64,000 nucleotides of DNA from Sceloporus undulatus (GCF_019175285.1 NC_056523.1:206035134-206099133); one strand, 5' to 3'. Numbered from the stretch's first letter, positions 10,504 to 21,535 are shown. Program-made: numbers and translations. Notes: a model not told the origin generated them from the letters alone.

Positions 10504-12100
10504 ACCATGGAAAATATTTCCTATAATTAGGTTGAAGAAGCTATTTTAAAAAAGGGGTTAACAAGCACCAATAACCTGCTTTTTCCCCAGGACCTGCTCT
10601 GTAGAGACTTACCAGAAACTTGATATTCATCGGAAATACTCTTTCCTCTTCTAGAATATCTTTTTTTCCTTTACTGTGCTTTATATCATATCTTTTAAGA
10701 CCATGGGAAATCTCATCCTTTTTCTAGACAGAGGATATTTGGAGAGCCAGGCAATCTAAAAGATAGAGGTTGGCAACTCACCTCAGCTGCTGGATCCCTT
10801 TGCTCCCATCTCCTTGGGAATCTACAACTGTTCATTCTAGAACTGAACTGCCAGCCTTGCCTTTTGTTCTGCGTATCTGAGAAGGATTATTCCACATTGA
10901 TTGCATCATTTTGCCTCTATCTTCTGAGTAGTGGAGGCCCATTAAAGAACATCATGTTCCAAGCTTAGGCTATTCTTACATCTCAATATCTTTGATTTGA
11001 GACAAATAAAAGAAATACATAGAAAGTTCACTTGGCTACATGAAGTTTTGGAGTTTTGATGGGGAAATGGTTGGTTGGTTTGGGTTGCATGTCTCTCCCC
11101 CTCCCCTTTTTTATGTGTGTATCTAACACATATGTACACAATATCTTCTCTTCTCTTATTTTGTACTGAATCTCCTCCTCCTTTAACAGAAAAGTGGCCC
11201 CCAAGAAAGGTCAAGTGTCTCCCATAAAAGGTCCTTTCCTCCTTCCCCTTGCTTTCTACTAAGCTTGATGCATCACTGAAAGCTTTATGAATGCGCCTCA
11301 GCAGAAACATCACCAGTTTCATCACAATCACAATGTGCAAATGGCAAAGTGTGGGGGATAGGGAGACAAAGTGGAAGTTATTTATTTATTTTATTTTATT
11401 TTATTTAATATCCCACCTTTTCCTAATATGAGACTCAAATGGTTTGCAATATATCAAACCAAAACAGCTAAAACAATATACAGGTTGAGTCTACCGTATC
11501 TGGAATTCTTAAATATTCCAAAAACCTAACTCACTGTCCTGCTCTCTAAAAATCTAAAATGCATATTGATACACACATACATTGAATATAGGCAAACATC
11601 GCAAGGTTGTTGTAAGAATTACCTGAGAGCATTCTGTCACTATTAAGGAAGAAAATGGTGACGTGACAGAGGAAAAAAGGTGAAAGCAACAAGCACTCCA
11701 AGGTCTTTTTTTTTAATCACTGGAAGGGGACTTTTTATGGCTGCCTGTTGTGACAGGTGTTGGCTTGGTTTTTAGAATATTTTGGGTTTTGAAATATTTT
11801 CAGAATGAGAGAGACTCAGCCAGTATTTCAATTGCACTGCAACTCACTTGTCCTGAAGAAAACCCTGACTCCTCTGGACATATCTCTGGAGTGAATTCAC
11901 TGATTTACTGTTCTTGTAAGATAACCCTCAACTTGGATGCTTACTGACTAGAGGATAGGAAAAAGGGAAAGCACTGCTGCTCTCTGGCAGATAATTCTAG
12001 CTTTCATAGTACAGATCCCAGGAGGATATAGGATGAAGTCTTCTGGAGTCCAGTTTTGATGTAAACACAATGTGACATAGTGCTAGGTCTGAACCTGTCC
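10504..12100. other. Gene-free stretch with a LINE-type tail near 11380
   Basis: Around 11380-11460 a TTTATTTTATTTAATATCCCACC phrase followed by GAGACTCAAATGG resembles a minus-strand LINE 3' tail. The remainder shows no exon, RNA gene or clear transposon. A 132-codon minus frame at 10942 has no family signal. Confidence 0.4.
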
Positions 12101-12109
12101 CAAAGCAGA

Positions 12110-12225
12110 GATAATTGGCACTGGCACACTTGCTTAAGCTGGGCAAGGAACCTTGGATATGGTCTGCTATATGGTCATTCAGGAGCCAAGCAAGGTCTAG
12201 CTTGTGATATTTGGCCTGGTACATA
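12110..12225. repeat. Unclassified repeat, copy 1 (partner at 13504)
   Basis: About 115 bases are shared at roughly 75 percent with 13504-13625, including GGCACTGGCACACTTGC, TGGGCAAGG, TCATTCAGGAG and CAAGCAAGGTCTAGCTTGTG. Both copies are direct. The family is unknown to me. Confidence 0.6.
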
Positions 12226-12679
12226 CCTCTTCATTAGGGCAGGCTGGAGGCATCTGGTTTCCCCTGCAGCGATACTGCAGCAGCCAAACTGTGTGATGTC
12301 CCTCCGCCCCAAAAAGAACCCAGAAAAACAGGTTCTTTTTCTGATGCTTTATGGATGTCATGAGTGCGTGACATAAGTGACGCACAGAAACATCTGTACA
12401 GTGTGCACTGCTTACATTATCATGGCAGCACTCGTGTGGACGGGATGCCGCCATGATGCTGCCACCATCACGTACTAGGTTTCTGGAGCATGCGATGCTT
12501 TGGAGAATACTGAGTTCACTATGAAGTGGTATAGAAATGTAGATGGTATTACTATGTCCATTGCTATAAATTATAATTCTCATATATCACTGCATGGAAT
12601 GGCAATTATTGTGGTATGAGCAACTAACAAAATTAAAATGATTCCTTAAAATGACAATATCGTACACACAGCCTAAATG

Positions 12680-12910
12680 TATTTAGAGTCAGCCCTATGT
12701 TTTCGCAGGGATCCATTCCAGACCCCCCCGTGCGCAAAAATGGAAACTCGCAGATATTCAAGCCCCATAGGCTTAAATACAGGTGCATGGCTGCAAGCGG
12801 TTGTGGACGCATGCCTTAGGTGCACCCCCAATTTTAACCCCCTCCATATGCTCCTTGGGAGTAAGCGAGGGTTGCGGATCTGAAGTGTGCAAAAATGGAG
12901 GGGCAACAGT
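12680..12910. mobile_element. MITE-like remnant with pogo/Tigger-type termini
   Basis: It begins near AGAGTCAGCCCTATG with a CCATTCCAGACC phrase about 40 bases in, and ends near GTGCAAAAATGGAGGGGC. These resemble the termini of non-autonomous pogo-type elements. No coding capacity. The family call is tentative. Confidence 0.35.
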
Positions 12911-12974
12911 ACATGTAAATACCTCCATGTGGTTAAAGTCGAAATTTAATAGGAAGAGATGTTTTTAAAGGTAT

Positions 12975-13052
12975 GCTTTAAATGAAAGTTCCTGCATGGC
13001 AGGGGGTTGGACTGGATGGCCCTTGTGGTCTCTTCCAACTCTACGATTCTAT
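12975..13052 (+). repeat. CR1 LINE 3' end
   Basis: The phrase GCAGGGGGTTGGACTGGATG followed by GGCCCTTGTGGTCTCTTCCA and a TACGATTCTAT end is the standard reptile/bird CR1 3' terminus. Confidence 0.85.
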
Positions 13053-13503
13053 AACTCACCCCCTGAATAAGTCACATGACGAGGAAGAGGCAGTTTTCCA
13101 GGAAGCTGCTGCTCCTAACAATGAGGTCCCAGGAGCCAGAGGCTGAAGTAGTCGGGGTTTCTGCTCCCCAGCAGAAGGTGGCAGAGGCTGAAGGTGCTGA
13201 AGGACACCACTGTCCTTTGCCGAGTGATGAACAGATAAACATTGGTCTCAGCAGCTGTTAAGTGGGAGGCACCTGGTGATGAGGAAGGAGTTGGCCATAC
13301 TTCTCCTAGCAGCCCCCAGTGTCTTTATTGTTGACAACCATCTTCTCTGGGTGATTGACTTGCACTGGCATTTATCTTTCCTTAACCTTGGACTGGCTTT
13401 GCTTTGATGGTTTTGTTTACTCTTTGATGGTTTCTGATTGCTGATTTGTTATAACTACTCCTGGAGTGGCTGACAACCACTCTTTTGTTTTACCCTTGAT
13501 CAT

Positions 13504-13625
13504 GTTGGCATTGGCACACCTGCCTAATTTGGGCAAGGCACTTTGGCTTTGGTGTACAATATGGACATTCAGGAGTGAAGCAAGGTCTAGCTTGTGGCCT
13601 TTATTTTCAAACAGAGTACTCACAT
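13504..13625. repeat. Unclassified repeat, copy 2 (partner at 12110)
   Basis: Direct, diverged copy of 12110-12225 (GGCATTGGCACACCTGC, TGGGCAAGGCA, ACATTCAGGAG, AGCAAGGTCTAGCTTGTGG). An (A)-rich end follows. Confidence 0.6.
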
Positions 13626-13769
13626 TGTCCCAAGCTGAATTGGTTGAAATACTATATCTGGAGAAGTTACATGCACTACCAGGGACACTTGTGGATTCAG
13701 TTTGTTTCATTAATCTTTTTATTTAAGCTTCAATTTGTAAGACCTCATCCATTTTATTATTGTTTAAGC

Positions 13770-15640
13770 CAGGGGTTGGCAAACTATGGCCTGCGGGTCG
13801 CATCCGACCCGCCAAGGCCTTGGGACCAGCCCCTGCCTGGTCCTGCCGCCGCCCCCGCCGCAGCTAAGTTGACCGTGCTGCACGACCTGAGGTGGAGGGG
13901 GAAGAAAGGGAGGCCGCGTGCCGCCCTCTCCTCCCTCCCCCACCCTCTCAGCGCGGCCCCAGCTGCCTCCTCCTCCTCCCCCTCACAGAGGAGGAAGAGG
14001 AGGCGACGCTTGGGCCGCTCTGAGGGCAGAGGGGGCAGAAAGGGAGGCCGCGTGCCGCCCTCTCCCACCCTCTCAGCGCGGCCCCGGCTGCCTCCTCCTC
14101 CTCCCCCTCACAGAGGAGGAAGAGGAGGCAACGCTTGGGCCGCTCTGAGGGCAGAGGGGGCAGAAAGGGAGGCCGCGCGCTGCCCTCTCCCGCCCTCTCA
14201 GCGCGGACCTGCGCTGCCTCCTCCTCCTCACAGAGGAGGAAGAGCAGGGCGCTGGGGCCTGGGGCAAAGAGGGGAAAGGGCAGGCCGCACGCGGCCTCCC
14301 CTTTCCCCTTCCCACCCTCAAAGCGCAGTCCTGCCTCCTCCACCCCGCCCCCAGGGGGGAGGAGAAGAAGGAAGGGAGGGAGGGGAAGGAGGAGGCGGAG
14401 GGAAAAGGAAGAAGAGGAGGAGGAGGAGGTGAGTGGCCAGAGAGGCCTCAAGGGTTTTTTTTTGGGGGGGGGGGTGCTTTTAATGCTAACAAGTCTCCCT
14501 TGTTTTGACAATGATGCTGCTGCTGATGATATGAGTCGGCTTGAGAGGCGTGCAGGAACTGTTTCAGAAGCCGAGAGAGTGTGACTTTCCAAAGTGCCTT
14601 TTCTGTGTGTTTTTGGTTCTGAGGCATGGCCAGTGTAAATTGCTGTGATTTTTACAAACTCATGCGCAGTGAAGAAAAACCAAAGCCCCTTGACCAAGTA
14701 CACACTTCTGAGAAGTATAGTTGGTGCAAGAAACCTGAAACAGCAAATCCACTTCTTGTGAAACCACCTGGACATGTTCAATATATGCATAGCCATGTTA
14801 AACCATGTTCAGTGTGAAACCTAAAGAGTTTGGTTCTGCAATAAGCCTCTGATTAAATATGCAAGAGATTGCCATGTTAAGTTAAGCCATGTGAAATGCT
14901 CAAATGTGCTTAGTGTGTGTTTTGCAATTGTGTGTGTGTGTATGGGGAGAGAGAGATGTGTTTGGCCAGAAAAGGAAGTTCATTTCTGCCATCTGTGCCC
15001 TCATGCCTTCAAGATACAAGGGCTGGGAGGTGTGGTTATTGTTGTGTGCCTTCAAGTAGTTTTCCTGACTTATTATGAAACGATCCTTTGCAAAGTTTTT
15101 TCAGAGGTGGTGTGGTTTGCCATTGCCTTCCCTTGAGGCTGAGAGAGTGTGACTTGCCCCCCCCACCCCTGGGCAAAGTTTGGGTTTGTTGCTGTGTGTG
15201 CCTTCCAAGTTGTTATGGCTTCTGTGGGGTTTTTCTGGGCAGTTTTCTTCAGAGGGGGTGGGGATGCCATTGCCATACTCTGAGGCTGAGAGAGTGTGAC
15301 ATGCCCAAGGCAAAAAAAAAAAAAAAAGGAAAGAAGGAAAGTAATAGTAGTTAATTTTTCAAACCCTTTCCTTACTAATAAAGTCTTGTGTGCAGAAAAG
15401 GCAGGAGGGGGTTTGCTTTTGCAGAATTGCAAGGCTGCAGAAAAAAGAAAAGAAAAAAGAGAGAGGTTGCATAATGACTGGTTTGGTTTTTACTCCAAAA
15501 TATGATTTGTGCATGTAGGAATTATTTTTTATATTTTATTTATTTAAAAATTATTTAATTATTTATTTTTTGGCTTCGGCCCCCCAGTTGTCTGAGGAAC
15601 AGCAACCCGGCCCCCGGCTCAAAAAGGTTGCCTACCCCTG
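13770..15640. mobile_element. Non-autonomous hAT element with internal GC-rich minisatellite
   Basis: The termini are CAGGGGTTGGCAAACTATGG and the inverted partner AAAGGTTGCCTACCCCTG, typical of hAT (Charlie-like) elements. Flanks GTTTAAGC and ATTAAGCT may be a diverged 8-bp target duplication. The interior holds a minisatellite (13905-14330), a module shared in inverted orientation with 18050-18590, and minus-strand SINE fragments near 15040-15300. No transposase is visible. Long frames on both strands across 13575-14800 are products of GC-rich repeat composition. Confidence 0.75.
13905..14330. repeat. GC-rich minisatellite, about four units of 95-135 bp
   Basis: Units begin AGGCCGCGTGCCGCCCTCTC and include GCTGCCTCCTCCTCCTCC, CACAGAGGAGGAAGAGGAGG and GGGCAGAAAGGG. 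The first two units are nearly identical and the last two more diverged. It sits within the hAT element. Confidence 0.85.
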
Positions 15641-15649
15641 ATTAAGCTA

Positions 15650-16200
15650 TCGGCATGTTCTCTGCAATCTGATAGATTGACAAAGTTGTGTTCCACCTGA
15701 ACAATGATGTTCAGTGTTCCTCTGATTTCCTTGTTCAGTTGTTTTGTGTTATATTAAGAGCATAGGAGACAAAAATGGAATGTAGTGGGACACCACAGGT
15801 CAAAGTGCCAAGGTCTGAAAAGCTCCATATTTTGAAACTGACTTTGCAGGAATGACTAGAACCATCCCTAAACAGTGCCTTTGCTGAATCTTGACAGGCA
15901 AACCAAAATGTGAATCACAGCAAACTCCACTGAGAGATCCACAGGACCAACAGGGATGTAATCTTGCATCTGCCTTAGATCTGTTAGGGTGAAGGGTACC
16001 TAATTTCTTAAATATTTTCTTCTCCCTTTTAAACTCCTTTTTGCATGGTTGATGATGCAGATCATGCCTTGTTATTCTGATCAAAAGCATTACCATTAAT
16101 TTAGGTAAGGATACATCTTTTTCTGGGGCAGAGCAGGAACAGAGGATCATTCAGATTTACAAAACCATTTGGGCCAAGATCCTTCATTGCACTGGCATAC
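15650..16200. other. Gene-free stretch
   Basis: No exon or classifiable repeat seen. A 116-codon minus frame at 15800 has no family signal. Confidence 0.35.
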
Positions 16201-16201
16201 T

Positions 16202-16690
16202 GTGTCATGGCCAGTCAAGAGCAGGACTCGGAGGACGAGGTGGCTCCTCTAGTGCAGGGGGAAATGGAGGCTCCACCAGGTCCTAATCCTGCCCTGTCAG
16301 ATCCCAGCCCTGACCTCCCAGCCCCAGAGGAGGAAGCTCAGCCAGGTCCTAGCACTGGGGGGGGGAGGGTTTTCCTCCTGAGGCTCAACAGCCTAGTGGT
16401 GACTCTAGGGAGGAACCAAGCCTGGATGTGCCTTCCTTTAGGCAACGGAGGACTGAGAGTGCTTGCGTGCATAGTCCAGGAGAGTTACTGAGAGACAACT
16501 GGCAAACAAGCCTCAGTTGGCACCGGGGAGAGCGTCTCCTATTTAACCACCTGGGAGACGCTAACGCGGTGCCAGAGTTTATTGCAGTTTTCTTCTGAGT
16601 GATTACTGTCAGCACTGGCTCCTTGCTTCCCTGAACCCGTTTGCCTCGGACCCTCGACTTTGGCCGTAGTCCAGGACATACTGTAAAATT
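16202..16690 (+). mobile_element. LTR-like fossil, family shared with 30709 (unclassified)
   Basis: The start TGTCATGGCCAG, the acidic/proline-rich coding-like stretch and the CTGACTCC/CTTGG-rich 3' half resemble solitary LTRs of reptile Ty3-type elements. A related copy lies at 30709-31314. No gag or pol is visible, so it is a fragment or solo LTR. The boundaries and family are inferred. Confidence 0.35.
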
Positions 16691-16704
16691 CAAGCAGGCA
16701 TAGC

Positions 16705-16845
16705 TATATGTTGTTGAAGGCTTTCATGGCCAGCATCCATAGTTTTCTGTGGGTTTTTTGAGCTATGTGGCCATGTTCTAAAAGAGTTTATTCCTGACGT
16801 TTCACCAGCAGCTATGGCTGGCATCTTCAGAGAATGCTGACCTAT
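16705..16845 (-). mobile_element. Penelope-like element terminal fragment
   Basis: Minus strand: the fragment has the phrase AGAACATGGCCACATAGC and, upstream of it, a hammerhead-type core. This repeat is very abundant in squamates. The hammerhead core is a known property of Penelope-like elements and supports the assignment. The coding region is absent. Confidence 0.55.
16792..16832 (-). ncRNA. Hammerhead-ribozyme-like motif in Penelope-like fragment
   Basis: On the minus strand the core order is CTGAAGA, a hairpin with GCCAGC/GCTGG arms and a CATA-containing loop region, then GAAAC and a GTC cleavage triplet. Flanking ATTCT and AGGAAT can form a short stem I. The hammerhead consensus is CUGANGA, stem II, GAAA, stem III, UH. 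The very short stem III is usual for Penelope-type hammerheads. Activity is not shown by sequence alone. Confidence 0.5.
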
Positions 16846-16869
16846 ATAGCTACATGTTCTTTTTCTTTA

Positions 16870-17147
16870 GTCACCCCTGAACTGTGGAATTACCTGCTGG
16901 AAGAGATCCAACAGCTGAATACACTGTCTGAATTTAAAGCAGCATTAAAGACCAGTATCTTTCTGCAGGCTTATCCTGATGGTTTTTACATTGTGAATTT
17001 TAAATGAGGAATTTTAGATGTGGATTGTTTTCATATGTGTACACCTTATTTGTCCTTTTAAATTGATGTATGTTTTAAATGGTGTGTTTTAACAGATGAT
17101 GCTAATTGTTGTCCCTTGCCCTGATCCATGCGGAGAGGCTGGTAAGA

Positions 17148-17190
<43 letters not shown>
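16870..17190 (+). repeat. LINE L2 3' end with AAT tail
   Basis: The opening CCTGAACTGTGGAATTACCTG and TTTAAAGCAGCATTAAAGAC correspond to the end of an L2-type ORF. A T-rich UTR and (AATA/AAT)n tail (about 17149-17188) follow. Confidence 0.65.
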
Positions 17191-17858
17191 CCTTCCAGCC
17201 TTCCCAAACACTTGGCCTACCTGTTTTCTAGCCGAATGGCTCTCCAATAGCCATTCAGTTGCCAAGAGAGGAGGGAAACGGGGACAGACAAGGGACCAGA
17301 AATTTCAGTTCAGGATTTTTTAAAAAAAATTGTTTTAATAGATCGAAAAGCTTGATATGTGTCACCATTTAAAAATGTTTTTGCATTCAGGGCATAGTAA
17401 CAGAAAGCTATCAGGGCTTCTGAGATGGAGGCATATTTAGCAGTTTATACTTTTTTATGTGTAGCTATCCCTCTGTATTTGTAGAGGTTAAGGTTATTGG
17501 CCGCATGTGCTCTCCATTGCTTATTTGCTCATTCACTTACTCAGATAAAGGGAGGGAGAGGAAGGAGTAGCCTATTCTATCATTACCTCCATTAGCTCTG
17601 ATACACCATGGGTAATAAAGCTGCCCATCCCCTTCCCTGCAATTGTTGGCAATGGTATGCTTTACCCTGGTTGTTGCCATCCCCTCCCCAACTGAGCCCA
17701 GCCATGATGATCAATACTGAAGGAGCAGGTTGGGCTACTCTGGCTGACTCTGGAGCAACCTTGCTAGCAGGGCTCTCCTGGGGAGGGAGTGATAGCAACC
17801 AGGGTGAATGAAGGGTATGGACAGCTTCTGCACGTGTGTGTGTGTGTGTGTGTGTGTG
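17191..17858. other. Gene-free stretch ending in a (GT)n tract
   Basis: No exon or classified repeat. A (GT)n tract lies at about 17833-17858 and abuts the next hAT element. Confidence 0.4.
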
Positions 17859-18910
17859 TAGGGTTGCCATAAGTCAGGACCTCCAAACTGGGACAAATGT
17901 AGGACAAGTGTAGGACATTTTCAAATGTAGGACATTTCTTTAAAATGGAGGACACACGAAAAAAATTGGTGATTTTTAAAAAATGTTAATCTAAATGCAT
18001 GTTTCTTAGGCATGATCAAAATGGAAGGCATTTTGGCATTATTCCTAGACAGATGGCAGAAATGTACTTCCCTTTCTGGCCACCCCCCTCCCTCCATTCC
18101 AAACAGCACATTTGGGCATTGAACATGGCTTTACTTAACATGGCAATCTCTTGCATATTTCAGAGTCTTATTCCATAACCAAACCCCTTGTTGGGTTTAA
18201 CGCTTAGCATAGTTTAACATGGCTATGCATATTGAACTTGTTAAGTTGATTTCACAAAATGTGGATTTGCCATTTCAGGTTTCTTGCCCCAAGTGTACTT
18301 CTCAGAAGTATGTACTTGGTCAAGGGACTGTGGTTTTCTTCACTGCGCATGAGATTGTAAAAATCACAGCAACTTACATTGGCCAAGCCTCAGAGGCTTG
18401 CTGATATCAATATCACCATTAAAGAACAAAAAAAAAAACAACACAGAAAAGGCACTTTGGAAGGTGACACTCTCTCGGCTTCTGAAACAGTGCGTCCATG
18501 CCTCTGAAGCTGACTCATCATCATCATCATCACCACCACACTATCATTGTCAAAGCAAGGGAGACTTCTTAGCATTAAAAGCACACAAAACACACTTTGG
18601 AAGGTGACACTTTCTCAGCTTCAGAAACAGTAGTTGCATGCCTGTCAAGCTCACATCATCATTTCCCCATCCCCACACTATAATTGTCAAAGCAGGGAGA
18701 CTTGTTAGCATTAAAAGCACACAAAACACACTTTGGAAGGTGACACTTTCTCAGCTTCAGAAACAGTAGTGTCTGCCTGCAAGCTCACTCATCATCATCA
18801 CCATCACACTATCATTGTCAAAGCAAGGGAGCGGGGTCAAAACCGGGGTGGGACGTGCCACCCGCCCAAACCGTGCAAGACCCGCCCCAAACCGGGATAT
18901 GGCAAGCCTA
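17859..18910. mobile_element. Non-autonomous hAT-like element with triplicated internal module
   Basis: Ends are TAGGGTTGCCATA and, inverted, TATGGCAAGCCTA. Inside, 18050-18590 is an inverted, diverged copy of 14490-15000 of the neighbouring hAT element. A module of about 135-140 bases (AAGGTGACACT, TCTC-GCTTC, GAAACAG, TCATCATCATC, TTGTCAAAGCA, AGCATTAAAAGCACACAAAA) is repeated in tandem three times from 18460 to 18830. No transposase frame is visible. Confidence 0.65.
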
Positions 18911-19420
18911 ACTGCAGATAGCCACAAAGGCTAATACCAGCTCCGGAACCAACACAATCCAAAGTCCAATGGCAGCATCATTGGACTTTGGACTTTGAAC
19001 GGGATCTGGTGTAAATCTCATGGGACCAGAAAGCCCTGGGAGACTTCACACATGATTGCTCAGGCATACGTATGCTCTGTTTTGTGGACATTAATACTAG
19101 CAGTCTGGTTACTGAAGTTGACATGCCTTTACTTTGTTCGATAATAAAATTGTAGCAAGATCAATACCTGTTTATTTCTGTAACCACTGGACTCTTTCTT
19201 TGAAGCCTCAAAATAATCAAAGTGAGGGTATAAAAATGAAATTTTGTGGGCATTCTAGAGCATTGAAACTCTGAAATGGGAGATTATTACACTAGGGCCA
19301 GTTCCAATACAATTCCGCTATTATACCATTATTGGCAATGAGCAAGACTGTTGTGCTATTAAAATGTATTTTTCCACACAGCTGTGCAATTATGCTAAAA
19401 TCACACTCAACAATAAAATG
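18911..19420. other. Gene-free stretch, possible left flank of the pogo element
   Basis: No exon seen. The left terminus of the following pogo element probably lies near 19290-19320 but I could not pair it with a right terminus. Confidence 0.35.
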
Positions 19421-19607
19421 GTGCTTTCACCTTCTGGATCTTTCATGATAGCTTCCCATGATTGTGAGGTTTCGTGCATGCGCAGGAAAAATGTCCCGTC
19501 CTTGTGGAACTTTATCGTTCCATTTCACCACCATCTAGTGGTTTGCTCAAACCTAAAGAAAAGTTTGTTTATGGGCGTTTCCCTAGGTGTTTCCCTCTGC
19601 AGAAATC

Positions 19608-20381
19608 ATGTCTCACAGAGGCACTTTGTGGAGCAGGGAGGAGGTGAATGCCCTGCTTACAGTTGTGAGTGGGATTGGTGCCTTTAAAGTCCTAATAAAG
19701 TCAACTTTCCTTCCTAATAGACACATATATAGAAGAATCGCCAGTCTATTGGGAAGGGAAGACTTCAGAAGGGTTTTCGATCAAGTCAATTTTAAATTCA
19801 AGGTTCTTCAGAACCAGTTTTACAATGCCATGGATCTTTGGTTGTGCGCAGGGCTGATATTCAAGCATTTGCCCTTGCAACGACACCACAATTTTAAATA
19901 TCCCCAGAATTCAAAGCATCACAACACTGGCTGGATGGCTTCCTTCAGCGATATGAACTGTCTCTCAGAAAATCAACAATACTGTACTGTACTGTTTAAG
20001 TTGGAAGATGCTGAAGTTATTAAGCGAGCACTTGCATTCCAGTCCTTTGTTAATGGCATCAACTTTTCTAAATACCAACTTTGCAACATGATTGCTATGA
20101 ATGAAACTGCAATGTTTATGAGTCAAGGAGCCCAAACTACAATTGAACAGAGGGGTGCCTCCTCAATTTACATTCCCTCCACTGATTACGAAAGCTCACA
20201 TGTTACCTGTATTTTGGCATTTTGTCTGGATGGAAAGAAAGCCACGCCTCCTATCATCAATAAGGGCAAGAAAGATAAGATTGAACGTGTTTCTGGTATA
20301 TATGTTCTTGAAACCAAAAAAGCCTGGTGCACAGAAGCAGTTATAAAAAAGTGGCTTGATTTAATGCTGCCATTTGTTTAG
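19608..20381 (+). pseudogene. Pogo-family transposase with trihelix N-terminus, first part
   Basis: An uninterrupted frame begins at ATG 19608, just behind a CTCTGCAG that could be an acceptor. Residues about 5-80 look like a trihelix/Myb-SANT DNA-binding domain (TLWSREEVNALLTVV, then NRHIYRRIASLL). A CENP-B-like helix region in degenerate form follows, and then a DDE_1 catalytic domain (FKLEDAEVIKRALAFQSFV, GASSIYIPSTDYES). Pogo transposases normally start with a psq/CENP-B helix-turn-helix, so the trihelix head is unusual. The first catalytic Asp, expected in an M-D-E-T context, is Asn here (AMNETAMFM). The frame ends at a stop at 20381. The element is non-functional as it stands. Confidence 0.7.
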
Positions 20382-20393
20382 TGAGGTGGCCAA

Positions 20394-20876
20394 AGAGGTC
20401 TGCTAGTCTGAGATTCAGCCAGCACTCACCATGCCAAAGATATGAAGAACTTCCTTGTAGAGAGAAGAATAGATCAAATAATGATTCCTGCAGGAATGAC
20501 TGCATATCTGCGGATTCTTGATACTGCAATAAACAAGCCATTCAAAGACTATTTGCATATGGAAATCAACGACTACATTGAAAATAGAATGACAAGAAAT
20601 CAGCGTGGAAACTTTGTGAAACTTAGCCAGCAAGATGTCGTGATTTGGATGAAGAATTCATGGGATAAAATCACTGACAGTGTTGTTGCCAATGCACTCT
20701 GAGCAGGTTACATGGAAAAGAGCTGTTCATTTAATGAGAGCTCTATTGCTCGACATGAAAGATTAGGGCCAATGGTTCTAAAGGAAATAGAGTCGCAAGA
20801 AATTCAGGATGGAATTTCAAGTTTGGAGAGTTATAACGATGTTCCAGAAGAAGACAACTTAATTATATTTAAATAA
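20394..20876 (+). pseudogene. Pogo-family transposase, C-terminal part
   Basis: This continues the same transposase: KDMKNFLVERRIDQIMIPAGMT at 20440, AINKPFKDYLHMEINDYIE, then an acidic tail ending at TAA 20876. Two premature stops are visible, one just upstream where a Trp-Asp pair is expected (about 20410) and a TGA at 20700, after which the frame continues unchanged to the tail. A frame break separates it from the first part near 20380. Together the two parts make a nearly full-length pogo gene that was inactivated fairly recently. Confidence 0.7.
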
Positions 20877-20900
20877 ATGTAGATTGTTTTACCATACACT

Positions 20901-21404
20901 TACCGTATTTTCCGGCGTATAAGACAACTGGGCATATAAGATGACCCCCAACATTTCCAGTTAAAATATAGAGTTTGGGATGTACTCACCATATAAGACT
21001 ACCCCTCTTCCAACGCACATCAAATAAAAATTTTAAAAAACATCAGATTTGATTTCAATATGGTAATTTAAATTCAAATGCTTATGACATGCAGGTACCT
21101 AGCAGGAAACTTTGTTGTATACAAAGCCTGCTTGGATTGGTCAGTTCTCCCTGCTTGCCCAGTGCTCCCTGTCTCCAAGACTATCAGAGCGGTAGCTGCT
21201 TTCATACGATCGCCGCATATGGCGGGGATGCGGCCGCAGCCATTTTTGAGCTCCCCCCACCATATGCAGTGACCACAGATTCTCCAGTCCAGCTCAGAAG
21301 TTTCAGCACCTGCCCTATAATATGACACCCCGCGTATAAGACGACCCCCGACTTTTGAGAAGATTTTCCTGGGTTAAAAAAGAGTCTTATACGCCATAAA
21401 ATAC
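20901..21404. mobile_element. MITE with TACCGTATTTTCCGGCGTAT termini
   Basis: The left end TACCGTATTTTCCGGCGTAT and the right GTCTTATACGCCATAAAATA are inverted partners. Subterminal TATAAGAC-GACCCCC motifs recur at 20995 and 21331. No coding capacity. It abuts the pogo gene. Confidence 0.65.
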
Positions 21405-21535
21405 AATAATAAAAATAAGACATCCCCTGAAAATAAGCGATAGTAATAAGACATCCCCTGAAAATAAGCGATAGTGTGTCTTCTTGAGGAAAAATAAATA
21501 TAAGACAGTGTCTTATTTTCGGGGAAACACGGTAG
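21405..21535. mobile_element. MITE with CCCCGAAAATAAGACA-type ends, internally duplicated
   Basis: The right end TTATTTTCGGGGAAACACGG is the familiar terminus of an amniote MITE. A 31-base unit beginning ATAAGACATCCCCTG is present twice in tandem (about 21415-21475). Confidence 0.6.

Noticed and set aside
11997-12583. Overlapping frames of 75 to 128 codons
   Set aside because: No domain or splice context; part is a dispersed repeat shared with 13504.
13575-14800. Long open frames on both strands (up to 285 codons)
   Set aside because: They cross a GC-rich minisatellite, are Pro/Arg/Gly-rich on one strand and Ser/Leu-rich on the other, and contain no domain.
16207-16491. 94-codon acidic Pro-rich frame as a host protein
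   Set aside because: Related block occurs at 30709 inside a SINE, so it is repeat-derived, not a gene.
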